From positions 12,642,855 to 12,706,854 of the forward strand of contig OZ020491.1 in NCBI GenBank assembly GCA_963971405.1: a DNA stretch of 64,000 bases, in the 5' to 3' direction. Position numbers and translations under genes: made by a program. The stretch comes from Psococerastis gibbosa (Eukaryota > Arthropoda > Insecta > Psocodea > Psocidae). Shown here one piece after another: positions 11,275 through 22,364 of this stretch (positions within the stretch are counted from its first letter, which is position 1; every line of letters starts with the position of its first letter). The notes below the pieces were generated by a model. That model had not been told where the DNA came from. It saw only the letters and a program-made list of their open reading frames with translations, and made no database searches.

Positions 11275-12750
11275 CCTATTAATTCGCCTTGATGACATCA
11301 ATTAAGAGCCAATTGGAGGGGGAAAAGACTTTTAGGTGTAAAAGTCAAACTTATGAATTATCAATAATAATTATAGATATGTCATAAATACGAGTATAAC
11401 AAGACAAATAAAAGAAATGTTTCTAAGCATTTTGTTGGATGATATATTTCTCTTTCTAACACAGCTTTAAAAAAGTTTTTATGTAAAACGATTGGTGGGG
11501 TTGATAGTCCCGAGGAAGGAGTTTACAAATTCAAAATTGGGAATTCGTAATTTACGAGTGCAGAGCTGCTTGGTAATATAACGGAATAAGTTATTTATTT
11601 ATTCCATATGCTAATCAATGAGGTCGTTGACACTCATTTTTTAATTAAAGCCCATTAAAAAACCTTCAAACCAATAGGCTTTGTTTCAGTTTCTATCTCA
11701 AAATGCTCTTAATTCCGCCCAAAATGATAATTTCCACAGTTTTCAATGCTTTTAGCGACATCGTGAAAACCCCTTCCTACTTACTATTGAACACCGTGTC
11801 CTAAAACTACCCAACTACCCTTCTCTCACGTCGTCACCAGCAGAACTACCCAAAGAGTAGGGTTAACTTCTAAACCACAACTCCGAGACCAACAATTGGG
11901 GCTGGGAGGGGGTACAGGAAGGAGACTGTAGGCAGGAAGGTAGCAAAAACAAGGAGGGGGGTTGGGGGGGGGGTTACGGATTTCACTCGGGAGACATGTT
12001 GGTGAAATCCCAATTTAACTTTTACCGCTGCACCATACATAAGGAATGACGAGGGACTAAAATTTTCAATTTTTTACCCAATAAAACAACGTTAAAACCA
12101 GATGCGAGAAAGTTTTGCTAATTTGATAATTTTTTCGTTATTTTTAGCAAACAACACAAATACTCGCGATTTTCCTGTTTTTAAATTGCTGCGAAATTAT
12201 GAAGCGAGCAAAGTTTCTTACTGTTGCTGCTGTTTACCATGGGACTCCCCCTTAATGTGGGAGAATCTCTTGGACCCTTCTTATACTCAGTGAGTTCTCA
12301 TTTGCGTAAATAAAAGTGCCACTTCCGGGTTTTATAGTAATCGAGTTATGGCGTTTTATCTTGCTATCATTTAATTTATTCATTAGTATTTTAACTGCGG
12401 GAAACGGAAAGGGAAGAAGTGTTAGGATTTTTGTTATTTTCTCGGGCATTGAAGAACGTCTTGATATTAAATCACTTCTATGTTTACTAAAATTTCCAAC
12501 TTGTTGTGGCTTCGTGGTGGCTCGAGAGGGAAGAAGTTGGTCAATTTACTTCTTACTTCTGTTGGCTATCTTTGCTATCTAAAGCTCAAAAAATCATCAC
12601 CCATATACATATTTTAAAATTATCACCCAATCATGTGGTTCATTGGCTACCTGAATTTATTATTAATTGGCAGTTAGTCTGTGAGTACCTACTATCCATT
12701 TTAGTTTACCACATACTGACTTATGTCCCCATTGAAGTGAAGTTTCACAA
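11275..12750. other. intron immediately upstream of the 12772 exon, no repeat recognised
   Basis: Contains a G-rich patch at about 11900-11985 and otherwise AT-rich sequence. I cannot point to another exon. Confidence 0.45.
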
Positions 12751-12771
12751 GATTTTTTTTTTTTTTTGCAG
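12751..12771 (+). promoter_or_regulatory. 3' splice site with long polypyrimidine tract
   Basis: About 15 consecutive T residues precede gcag at the start of the 12772 exon. This is a strong polypyrimidine tract and supports exon recognition. Confidence 0.75.
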
Positions 12772-12882
12772 GAGGTTCTAGAAGCCAGAATTCGAGAATT
12801 GGAAAGGTTATTGGACGCAGAACAAAAGTGTGGGCAGAGGGAACGAATAGCCGTTACTAGGTTGCAGAGGCAGCTTTCGAAG
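12772..12882 (+). CDS. internal exon of an unidentified coiled-coil protein gene
   Basis: This 111-nt exon is open in one frame and encodes 37 residues beginning EVLEARIRELERLLDAEQ and ending LQRQLSK. It follows a long T-rich tract that ends in gcag at 12768-12771, and it is followed by the donor gtaagg at 12883. Both borders fall between codons (phase 0). The peptide is rich in E, R, L and Q, and leucine, isoleucine and valine recur with heptad-like spacing, so it is very probably part of a coiled coil. Surrounding DNA is stop-dense. The exon at 60256 begins in phase 0 and encodes the same kind of peptide, so the two can be spliced in frame. I do not recognise the protein; scaffold, centrosomal or cytoskeletal coiled-coil proteins all have such segments and the sequence does not decide among them. 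Confidence 0.8.
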
Positions 12883-13141
12883 GTAAGGAAGTTTTACTGA
12901 TACCTTTATGAAAAGATAGGAAGTGCGCATATTTACTGTATTTTCCGTCATACAACTGGTAATCAACAAGGAAGTATAAAGTAAAATCGTCAAAATATCA
13001 AAATTCGGTAGTTCTGTCATTGTCATTGTGCTAGTGCCTCATTGTCAGTGTAGAAAGCTTTCTCTAAGATATGGTCTCTAAGCAATTTAGGGAAGTTAGT
13101 AGCATTTCTCGCCGCTCGCCGTTCACTTGGGAGTTTTCTTA

Positions 13142-13890
13142 GGCTCTCTGGACACGATGCGTCTTTCCCAAGCGTTCTAGGTGCGTTTTACCAAGGTCAA
13201 AACGCACAGTTTTAACGCAGGGAATGGTACAATACACGATGCGTTTATCCCGAAGTTAAATCGTTAGTCCGCAATTTTTTTATTGTTATTTTTGCTTAAA
13301 AATACAATGCCAAACTGATTTTTTGACATGCCTAGACCAATAGGAAGAAGAAAAAAGACTATATTTGCTGCAATGCTCCTAATTCTACAGATAAAGCTCG
13401 AAGAAAAGCAACGACATGATAGGCAATAAGTTAAATCACGATTTTTACTAAATCGGTACGATTACTCCCATGTTAGACTTATTAAGGAGCTACAGTTAAT
13501 GCCAAGTAATTTTTTTAATTTTATTAAACTAATTGGAATGTTTCTTGTGCTTGAGGCACGGAAATGACTCAAATGCATAAAAAAAAATCAGACAAAATAT
13601 TAAATATCTTGTTGTAGTTGTTCCGCCATTTAGTCTCTTTCGATAGTAAACAAATCGTGGAAGCAGCAGACATTTTTAGTTGCAAAATAGCATGGATTTT
13701 GTGTTTGTCATGTTGCCCACCTAACCGACGAGAAAACGAATGCTCCAAGAAATCGGTTCATTTCGAATTCCAAAATAGCGGGTCCAGCGTTTTGCCGGTG
13801 CGTTTTCTCACAGGGTGCCGTGTATATGCACGTTAAAACGCAACGTTTTTTGCTAAACGCTTGGGAAAAACGCATCGTGTCCCGAGTCCC
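13142..13890. mobile_element. PIF/Harbinger-type TIR element, 749 bp
   Basis: Left end ggctctctggacacgatgcg and reverse-complemented right end gggactcgggacacgatgcg form ~35-bp inverted repeats that extend through tttcccaagcg. The flanks are TTA (13139-13141) and TAA (13891-13893), compatible with a TWA target duplication after one mutation. A short basic frame near 13329 reads MPRPIGRRKK and stops; no transposase is preserved. It sits about 260 bp downstream of the exon donor at 12883. Confidence 0.7.
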
Positions 13891-13894
13891 TAAG

Positions 13895-14890
13895 GCAGGC
13901 TCACACTTGGCTATGTGTCTCCCTTTTGCCTCGTGTTGTAGGTGTAGGTGTCCCCATTTTGTTTTAAACTTCGCCACACCTTAAGCGATATTATTATCCA
14001 TATTGCTCCTTGCAATCTACTCTTTATAGAAACCGTAAAGGAAGATGGCTAATGTACTTGGCAACAGCTGATTCTTTAATAACTAAGCTTTAATTTGAGA
14101 CCACGCTTGAACACCTTTACCCGGAATTGTTAGTCTGTGTCACCGGTAACTTTCTTGAACCTTAAAGCTGTCGATTGATTGAGCTTCACAAAAAACCTTT
14201 CGAAGGAAAGGTCTTAGCGTAAGCAACCAATCGTAAAATGAATCAGTAATTGCCAACTCGCAGCTTGGAGCTTTCCATTCACCAACTTAGTTACTTTCCG
14301 CGTACTTATACCCAAGTTCCCTCGATTCTTGAACTTCGCAAAGCCTTTGCAACTAACTTAAATCGCTCACGAGCTGCCTGGGGCTCATCTCTGATATTTC
14401 TGCTTTATACGTCCCCGCGTCAGCAAATAAATGTCGGAAAGTTTTGGCATTATTAAGGGCTTATGTGGTGCTGGTGATTTCGCTCATGTTGAAAGGGGGG
14501 TTGTATCCATAGTGTTTAATTTTAACTGTAGCTAAGCTGTTGTTTTGTATTGTAAATTGCATCAGTGCCGGGTTAGGCCTTTTGGGGGCTCTTTCTCGGG
14601 CAGAAAAGTCGTATACCGTTGCACGAATGTTCCAATATCATTTATAAAACAGACTCAGGATGCAGAATAGAATAGTGTAAAGGGATTAATCATTAATGCC
14701 ACGGCACGTTCCAATTTCCCGCCAAATATTTCGACAAGCTTTTTATTTGCTTTAGTTTGTTGTTTAATATTATATATAAAATTAGGATGTAGGGATCCCG
14801 TTGAGAAAATTGAATAAATATCATTGCAACGAGGAACTACATAATTACATTCTGTTTTCTTATAATCTGTTTGTCAATGGTCATTGGGCC
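13895..14890. other. no recognised feature
   Basis: Unique-looking intronic sequence with no supported feature. Confidence 0.4.
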
Positions 14891-14892
14891 CT

Positions 14893-15155
14893 ATGAGGTT
14901 CTGTAGGGACAGTTTTGGTCACTAGGTTCGCTGATGACAAACCGATATCCATATTATTCAAAATGGCCGCCGTTTGCATGTGAAAGCTAAGCTCTTAGCA
15001 TCTAATTAATTCTTTTAATATTTTTTATAATATTTTTACTATGCCTGGACCTTATTTCGCTGCATATAATTTAATATATATATTCTCCATGATGTATAGA
15101 AAAATATCACTTTAAAATAATACGTAATTAAAAATCATTTTAAAATAGTATTTTT
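14893..15155 (+). repeat. dispersed repeat E, copy 1
   Basis: About 260 bp matching the reverse complement of 62090-62349. Shared landmarks are aggttctgtagggacagt, gacaaaccgatatccata, aaatggccgccgtttgcatg and the region containing ctccatgat. Identity is high by eye. Neither coding sequence nor clear terminal repeats were found. Confidence 0.8.
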
Positions 15156-15159
15156 TTTT

Positions 15160-15970
15160 TCAATTTTCAATTTTTCATTCAGTCGCATAAATTGGTAAGA
15201 ATTTTTCTCAGAAAGAACATCAAATTTCAGGAAGATTCACATGACCTTGTTTTCTTTTATAAAAAAATAAATTAGAACTGTTGTCTATACCCACAAAAGC
15301 CATGCTAATTAAAAACTTTGCAGACTTCCAACATACGATTTATTGTGGGATGTCGGCAAATTGAAAAATTGCGCCAACATTAAAAAGCATGATATTTTCC
15401 AAAAATTAAAAATCTCGCTCACAAACGGTATCTCTAATTTTATCAATTTTTGTGATCAGAGAGAAATATCGGAAGTCATTATTGAATGCTACGGGCACCC
15501 ATTAAAAATATTAATGTGATTTAATATTGCGATTCAAACTTCGTTCTCTCTCTAAATTTTACTCAGCGATTTAGCCGATATTTATTATTCTCAAACGTTT
15601 TTTTGTTATGCCTTAGCCCTAACACTCCCATATAGCGGAAGGCCGAAAAATATACCTGGCGCCTGCCACTAAGGAATGTACAATAGATACCTGCACTCAC
15701 AGCATTGGCAGCACCTATCATAATATAGGTACAATATGGCAGATTTCGCATGGGATCTTGTAGCCCCCAAAGATGTATATCTTCTGTGGTAGTTAACAAC
15801 CTTCTGTTAACAGTATAGCCGATGTGTTGCATTGTTCTCAGCGATTATATTATAATAATCATATAATGTGTGAAAAAAATTCGCATTGTAACTTATTGGT
15901 TTGTATATTTATTTTATTTATTTATTTATTATTATTATTATTTATATTTGAATTAAAATACTTCGCTTTA
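15160..15970. other. no recognised feature, ending in AT-rich microsatellite
   Basis: 15908-15960 is dominated by TTTA/TTA repeats. An 89-codon minus-strand frame at 15563-15832 has no recognisable domain. Confidence 0.4.
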
Positions 15971-15974
15971 AAAC

Positions 15975-16266
15975 TTACTTTACTTTTTACTTTAATTATT
16001 TTACTTTACTATAATTACTCTTTACGTTAACTTACAATTTTAAATGGTATGAATTAAACTGATTTGAAATTAAAACTACGTTTTTTTTGCTAACACAGAC
16101 GTGAAATAGAAAACATGTTGCATCATCTACAGCGTTTACTGTGCGAGCCCCCGACAAGTTGATTAACTTGGGGGCCCACAGGTTATTTGTATTATAAGGG
16201 TATAATTGTTAATTTATAAATATATTCCTTCGGCGCAGGGGAGTACCGGCCGAAGAAGAAGAAGAA
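15975..16266 (+). repeat. repeat F, copy 1, with (GAA)n tail
   Basis: About 290 bp aligned without gaps to 43992-44281, with only two base differences seen (15991 T/A, 16079 C/A). It includes a hairpin, gcccccgac-aagttgattaactt-gggggc, at 16146-16174, and ends taccggccgaagaagaagaa. The GAA tail preceded by gccg resembles the 3' end of the RTE-like LINE, suggesting mobilisation by the same machinery. No target duplication was found. Confidence 0.85.
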
Positions 16267-16269
16267 AAA

Positions 16270-17870
16270 TTTTAGTTGAGATTTTCCACATTAACTGAAG
16301 ATAGTGCATGAGTATACACAATAGTTTATTTGTATTTATTTCATATTTTGTATGAAAGGTATAAATATCTATACGGGGGAAAACAAAAGTGTCCATTTAC
16401 CTTTTTATCCTACAACGCGAGGATCACTTTAAATAACATGTAGGATCACCTTTTATCCCTAGCTCAATATTTCTATTTCCTTAGGTTTTAGTGGGTGGTT
16501 CTTTTTGGGGGGAGTAAGAGCTTTACTCACAGGGGATATTTTTTTGTGTGATTGAATATGCCCACTTTATGAAGCATTGAATTTATCGACTGGATTTCCC
16601 CAAGACTTTGAAATATGATCCAGATTTGATTTCTTTATTTTAAGGCTTGCTCATCTCTCTTTTGATCTTGATATTGAATCAAATGTTACCACGCAGTGCT
16701 TACTGTAATGCAATTCCTAATTATAATGATAATTTTCGTTGACTTTATGCTTTATGTTGTCCTACTTAGTTCTTTGTTTCTAGAAGACCGTTTATAATGC
16801 TTAAATTCGACGAAAGATAGTTTTTTTTAGGTTAATCTCATACGAACAATTTTATGAATATATCCCATTGACCTCTTTAGTCCCCTCTATAGTTTAGTAG
16901 GCCTACCCGTGTTGAGTTACGACACTTCTCCGATCACAAAGTGTTTAGAGACTCGCACAAATACAAGCGCGCTACCACCTTGCCAACGAAGCCGATTCGA
17001 TGCCTCATAATAATAATGATAATGGTTTAGTCCAACAAAGATGTGTTTCAGTAATTGAAAATTATAACATGGCTTCCAGTACTTATTCTCTATGTGGATA
17101 GAGAAATACTTTCACGCAAATATATATCTTTCGGGGAGAATAAACGAAAAACGTACAACAAAATAAAAGTGAGAGGGCCATCATTTAATCAGCAGTCATT
17201 CAATAAGTTGATGGTCTTCGGCGCCATTGACTCGGGGCCGCCATCTTTAAAAGGCGAGATGGTTTGTTTTCTATAGGCCTAGTAACAATCCATCTCCGCC
17301 TCTTACAACGTGCTCCTCTTCCACAGACCAGAAAGCTTTCAAGAGGATGATTGTTTATTCTTTTAGGTCGGCTCCACGCGTTTATTATCCCATTATCTTC
17401 TGCTTACTATTTTCCCTTTTCTTCAAATATTGGACGACAGTTAGCACAATACATTATATTGAATTGTAGTGTGAAAGTTAAGAGCAACGCGGAGTACCCC
17501 CACTCTGCGTTTTTTTACAAAGTCGATTTTCACAGGAAATCGTAGAGTCGTCAGAAATATACCTTAAATTAGAAATGCTCCTTTACATTTCGATATAAGA
17601 CATCCAATTGACCAAGTTCTTGAACTCCTTCCTTGGTATTACCACACCAATTGTTTTTTTTTTTTTTTTAGAAGTCAACTTCAATAATTGTGGCCAATCT
17701 GTGTTAGATAGAGGTACATAAGGCAATGACAATGAAATAAAATAAAAATTGTGGCAATGTCTTTCCTTGCGTTAATCAGAGGAAGGATTTTTCTACATTT
17801 TTTTTTATTTCTATAGGAAAGGGGTCCATCATAAATATCCATTGCTTTGAGATAGAGAAGAGCAGTAGAG
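16270..17870. other. no recognised feature (intronic)
   Basis: Contains a poly-T run at about 17656-17670. No exon or repeat copy was identified. Confidence 0.4.
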
Positions 17871-17874
17871 CAGT

Positions 17875-18090
17875 CAGGACATGTAGAGTAGTGGCACAGA
17901 CTCCGAATTTCACCTGAAAGGTTGTTGGTTCTAGTCCCACACTTGCTACATTTTCTGGCCATGCTTCGGAGGGCATGTAAAGCTGGCAGTCTCGGGCCTC
18001 CCAAGTTGAGTGTAAGAGTGGGCTTTATAGCCCTAAAAACGCTAGGTTGGCTTAGCAATAGTACAAAAAGTCAATATATATTTATTTAAA
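17875..18090 (+). repeat. tRNA-derived SINE (family S, copy 2)
   Basis: Same head and body as the 6.9-kb SINE: tcaggacatgtagagtagtg, a box-B-like ggttctagtccc, then ctacattttctggccatg and a TTTA-rich tail ending near agtatcgtag. It lies about 34 bp upstream of another copy. Confidence 0.8.
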
Positions 18091-18123
18091 GTATCGTAGT
18101 TTAGGTAGCTTCAACCTACAATG

Positions 18124-18335
18124 TCAGGACATGTAGTGGTACAGACTCCGACTTTCACCGTAACGGTGGTTGGTTCGAGTTCCACACTTCCTACATTTTC
18201 TGGCCATGCTTCGGAGGGCATGTAAAGCAGGCGGTCCCAGACCTTCTCAGTTGAGTGTAAGAGGAGGCTTTATAGCCCTAACTCCGCTAGGTTGGCTTAG
18301 GAATGGAACAAAAGTCAATATTTATTTATAGTATC
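18124..18335 (+). repeat. tRNA-derived SINE (family S, copy 3)
   Basis: This copy has the best box-B match of the family, ggttcgagttcc at 18172-18183. It lies in tandem with copy 2, and both are followed by agtatcgt before diverging, which suggests tandem duplication or insertion into the tail of the first copy. Confidence 0.8.
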
Positions 18336-18339
18336 GTCG

Positions 18340-18950
18340 CAACAAGCACTATTATTGGAGCATGAGCAGGGTCAAGTCCAAGAGAATGGGTTCAAGTCCA
18401 TGGGAATGTGATATGGACCAGTGAGGTATTGGATAAGTACAAAGAAATTGATATATTGAAGGGAAAAAAAGAAAACCGCCAAGCACTAGTCTGTAGCCAA
18501 CTATTGAGAAACAATAAAATGTCACAGTCATGGAGGATACAATATTATTGTGATCACGACAATCCATGACAAAGAGGTACCATAATAGGACCCACCGAGT
18601 AGAACATTAGCGAAAGATATGCAACATCCCTGTGACATAGTTGGTCTGCAATGCCTAACAAGTAGCCGAGATGTTGGGCAAGTCGATATATTGCCACGAG
18701 TTTATAGAATAACATGGTATTCAACGATTCGATTTGGAAACTGCACTGCATTGATTTCAGATCACGCAAATTCATCCGTTATGGTCACATATTTCATGCT
18801 ACGAGAGATATTCAAAAAGCAACGAGCAATTGATATTAGGACATGGTATTTAGGCGCCAAAGCGAAATAGAGTGGCCGCCTTTTTTGTTTTGTAGCTGAT
18901 CTATTTCCCCCGATGTTTTTTTAGTTTTATAAATAGGTATTTTGAGTGGA
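18340..18950. other. no recognised feature
   Basis: Nothing assignable. Confidence 0.4.
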
Positions 18951-18953
18951 ATA

Positions 18954-19160
18954 TACAGTCATGGAAAAAATTATAAGAACACGGAGTTCTTCACTATTTT
19001 CTCCATAACTATTTGAGATAATTGCACCAAACTTGGGCATGAACACCACTACCTAAAGGTACTTAATTACTGTTACCATCAATTTTAAACAATGCTTTCT
19101 TCTTTAAAAATTAAAGAAAATTGAAATCTGGCTGGTAAAACTAATAAGAACGCGAGATTG
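18954..19160 (+). mobile_element. possible Tc1/mariner-like terminal fragment
   Basis: tacagtcatggaaaaaatta, followed by taagaacac, resembles the end of many Tc1-like elements (TA, then CAGT..., a gap, then ATTATAAGAACA). No opposite end and no transposase frame were seen, so this would be a solo end at best. Confidence 0.35.
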
Positions 19161-19164
19161 TGTT

Positions 19165-19840
19165 TCTTTATTTGGTGTATGACACGATACATTTTTCCCT
19201 GTTCTGGAGTTAATAAGTTAAAACAGTGTACTTTTGACGATATTAAGCGATCGCAGCATTACTCAACCGAGGAGAGACCCTCCCCTCCACCTTAGTTCTT
19301 CGGGAAGAAGGGAGAAATGTCAAGTATTTTCTTGCAAGATCGGAAGCAATGATTTTTCGAAAGGTCGATCCAAGCCGCCTTTGTACCTATAGTGAACTCA
19401 AATGTAATTCTGGTCTACCGATGACTATATGGCTACCTCCAAGTTGGTGATATGAGGGACCTGAGGCAATGTAGGGACACCCTCTATCTAGTTCCTTCTT
19501 GTTGTTGATAGTCGAGGCTGAGAATTTTAATTTAATAAAGGTTTTGAAGCTGAGATTATTGATAAACCGTAATATTTATGAGAAGATCACGGATTTTTGC
19601 CTGGGAGCGGTATCATGGGGACCTTGCTTTCACAGGGGACACATGTTTTAGTGTTGACTCTTGAGGATAGCACGGAGAGGTCCGTGCGTTGCGAAGGACA
19701 TTGCGTACACCAGTAGAAAGGTTCCTGATCTTTATCATCTGAAGGTTAGCGCCTTCAGTGCATTATTTTTCATGAAGCGAAAGTATTGGCAAAGAAAGGG
19801 TAATTCCTAGAAGTCCGGGAATTTGAATAATTTGATATTG
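19165..19840. other. no recognised feature
   Basis: Open frames are short and motif-free. Confidence 0.4.
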
Positions 19841-19841
19841 G

Positions 19842-20724
19842 AAGAACCGGTCCGAGAGAAAATGAGTAATTTCATGGTAAATAATTTTCCTATGGTTAAA
19901 TTTCTGATATCTCGGGGGGGGGGGGTGTCCATTGTCCATGTAAATTCTAGATAGGTCAGACCAACACATTACCACACAGCAATACTTGCAGGGCACGCAA
20001 TGCATTTGAACGTGCATGAATTTTCTATCATTTTTTCAAAAAAACCATTTTATTTTACAAAACCAAATACTTTTCTGGGAAAGCAACTTGTCCGGTTTCG
20101 TTACTCAATTTAACACCTAAAACATACCTGAAGGTAGAAATCATCGATAGAAAGGTTTCGCAGAAAAATTATTTTTTAGTCATTTTTCATTCAAATTTAG
20201 ATATTTTTATTTTTTTACCCCCAGAAGCAAACTATCAAGGGGCAAGCGACCCCCCGCATTTTATCAACATTAATAGCAACTACAATATGTTGTTGTTGTT
20301 GTTGTTTCTAACGCCTGCTTTCAGCATTTCTGCTTTTAAGCAACCCTGTCAGCCTGGCGGGGGGAGTGAGTCTGTTTGTTAACTTGAGGCACCCATAGGG
20401 CAGACTCTATCACCTCTGGGAAAGGGGAGTTGACTAACAGGGTGGACCTCCTGATTATAGTGGATTCCGAACCACTTGGGGAACATGGTAAAGTCACACG
20501 ATTAGATCGGAGGTGACCAGGACTCGACTTGTACTGCCTAAGCGCGTTATCATGTCCCACCAGGTTCCCCTGCCAACGCTGTGCACACTACCAAGTTGCC
20601 GCAGTTTGAAACATGCTCTGCTCTAATGGAATCAACATGGTAAGGCCGTTGGCACAACTACAATATAACTTATGTGAATTTGAAAGAAATCTTTATAGCC
20701 GTTTTTTGGAAATAATTTTTTAAT
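19842..20724 (+). repeat. repeat family A, copy 2, interrupted by a SINE
   Basis: It begins gaagaaccggtccgag and carries the G run (19915-19926), the block with aagcaacttgtccggtttcg and the block with agcaaactatcaaggggca. It is split at caactacaatat by a 366-bp SINE and resumes with tatgtgaatttgaaagaaat. The 3' third of the family is missing; it abuts a PIF-type MITE near 20725. Confidence 0.78.
20289..20654 (-). repeat. SINE with 5S-rRNA-like head and (AAC)n tail
   Basis: Read on the minus strand the element starts tgccaacggccttaccatg, close to the 5' end of animal 5S rRNA (gccaacgrccataccacg...). A later segment, aacttggtagtgtg followed by caggggaacctggtg, recalls the 5S internal promoter region (cttggatgggtgacc, gggaacaccg). 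It ends cgttagaaacaacaacaac, a trinucleotide tail. A 12-bp direct repeat, caactacaatat, at 20277-20288 and 20655-20666 fixes both borders. A second copy lies at 38828-39075. A 5S origin (SINE3-like) is inferred from partial similarity. Confidence 0.7.
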
Positions 20725-20943
20725 TCGAATTGCAGAATGCAAATGACATTGACGGAAATTAGAATTTTTATTTTTATAGAAATCTATTAAAATGTTTGTA
20801 CTTAACATATCCCAAGACGCCATTTTTTAATTTTAGTTTGTTTGTGATTTTACTGTATGATCATTGATCAATTTTAACTATGGCATAGAGGAAAATAAAC
20901 ATTTCCGTCAATTCTGCAATGTGAGGTCGGTAGAAACCCCGCC
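20725..20943 (-). mobile_element. PIF-type MITE related to 2775-3576, without the LINE
   Basis: The reverse complement carries ctctatgccatagttaaaa, gatcaatgatcatacag and atgggatatgttaagtac-like landmarks of the 2.8-kb MITE in the same order. One end is intact: gtagaaaccccgcc followed by TAA at 20944-20946. The other end is lost against repeat A. The sequence at 20844-20869 corresponds to the LINE insertion site of the 2.8-kb copy and is unoccupied. Confidence 0.72.
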
Positions 20944-20946
20944 TAA

Positions 20947-20996
20947 GTCTTGAATGTCTGCTACCACGTCACTGTTAGGTCGGTGGAGTGGGCGCC
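20947..20996. mobile_element. solitary PIF-type MITE end
   Basis: gtctgctaccacgtcac and ggtcggtggagtgggcgcc, followed by TTA, match the arm of the 61.33-kb hairpin MITE. Only one arm is present. Confidence 0.5.
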
Positions 20997-21050
20997 TTAA
21001 AGTAAAATCAAGAAGCTACTGCTAGTTTGTCAGAAATCTGGAATTTGTGT

Positions 21051-21288
21051 TTGTACTTGGTTAAGGCATGCTTTCGCTTGTTTCATTGCGTCAATTATGA
21101 GCTTGTATCAGTTTCTTCATTATCGCTGTAGCCGGTGTAGGTTGAAAACGAGGACGCATACCAGTTTGCCAATGGCCAAAAACAATACAAATAATGTCCG
21201 AAATCCACGGAGTCGTTGACATTGGACAAGGGACCTATGGGCCACTATTAGTAGGCCTGGGTCCATAAAAAGTCCTTCAAAAAATTAC
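21051..21288 (+). repeat. dispersed repeat D, copy 1
   Basis: Runs from tgtacttggttaag to aaaagtccttcaaaaaatta and includes tgtagccggtgtaggt and acctatgggccac. Copies lie at 25393-25643 (reverse), 38726-38800, 42637-42720 (reverse, partial) and 56512-56700. It is non-coding, about 240 bp, of unknown class. Confidence 0.75.
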
Positions 21289-21289
21289 T

Positions 21290-22044
21290 AGGTAGGTACT
21301 CGTAGGCATCTTGTTTCTAATATTTGTAAAAATGTATCTTGATTTTACAAGAATCAACTAGTCTCTCGTATGTAGGGTGCACGGAACCTGGTTTCCTTCC
21401 ACATAAAAGCTCCTGACTACTATTTTGCCGAAAAATCAATTAAGCTGGTTTTTACTATTGTCTTGGTAAACTGCAGGGTGTTCTGAGTTATAGCTCCGCA
21501 GAGGAGTGGCCATGACGTGGAAGATTACCATAAAGAGCAGCTCTTGTCTACAGAAATTAAAGTCTCACAGACAAAGTTGTTCTTGAAATTGGCACTCTTC
21601 CAAGCTATCTCGCTAGAAAGCCCTGAAATCGTGGGCAGGAAGATGCAAAAAACATTCAAGTTCAGCTTAGTCCAAAAAAAAACGCTGACAAGGGATGGAT
21701 ATTATTCAAATAATCCGAGATGCCAAGTCCTGACATATTTTCATATAAAGTATCATTTAATTTTTCCCGGGTTTTGATCCAGTCACATTTTACGAGCGGG
21801 GAGATTGTTTCCCTGCCGCGGGGGAAAAAACTTGCCTGTCCCATTTTAAAGTCTTTCCATACTAATATCTCTTTTGTTCAGCCTGAAATATGGAAAACAT
21901 TTGGTTATTAGATGGTATGTGCGAGAAGGGGCGTCTTTGTGTTATTTGATGCTTTTTAAGTCTGTTATTTTTAATATATGCTGGCTGTTAGCTATATGGT
22001 CTGTTCACGTTGCAGGGAAAATTGGAAAAGCTGATGCTGAATTG
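21290..22044. other. no recognised feature
   Basis: Short open frames at 21.5-21.9 kb have no domain that I recognise. Confidence 0.4.
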
Positions 22045-22047
22045 TAA

Positions 22048-22361
22048 GGCCCGGTACGGACGAGTCTGCATTCGCGAGTTGTTGACGTTTTTTTTTCATT
22101 GTAGCCGTAGGGCTGGGTGAATGGTTGGAGCAAACCCAAAAAGCCTACTTCAGAAGATTTCGATGAGCTAGTGTGTCTAGAGGAAAATAGTGCACTTTCT
22201 TGCGTTGGGCTTCGCGTCGGCTTCAGGCTATTGTAGCGGATGGGTGTGCATACGGCACACTATCTTCAGAAAACGACAAGAAATCTTCTGCTAGTCCATT
22301 TCCTTCAAAGGAAAAAACGTCGGCAACTCGCGACTGCAGACTCGTCCGTGTGTACCGGGCT
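22048..22361. mobile_element. PIF/Harbinger-type MITE, 314 bp
   Basis: Left end ggcccggtacggacgagtct; right end reverse-complemented agcccggtacacacggacga. The inverted repeats continue for about 45 bp through cgcgagttg. Perfect TAA flanks at 22045-22047 and 22362-22364 fit the PIF/Harbinger target duplication. No transposase is encoded. Confidence 0.82.
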
Positions 22362-22364
22362 TAA

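Noticed and set aside
17681-18058. 125-codon minus-strand frame
   Set aside because: It runs across a tRNA-derived SINE in antisense; the peptide resembles nothing known and the SINE explains the sequence.
18954-19250. Complete Tc1-like transposon
   Set aside because: Only one end-like motif is present; no opposite end or transposase was found.
20336-20560. Minus-strand frame conserved with 38848-39123 (GSESTIIRRS)
   Set aside because: The shared peptide reflects DNA similarity of two SINE copies, not a protein family.
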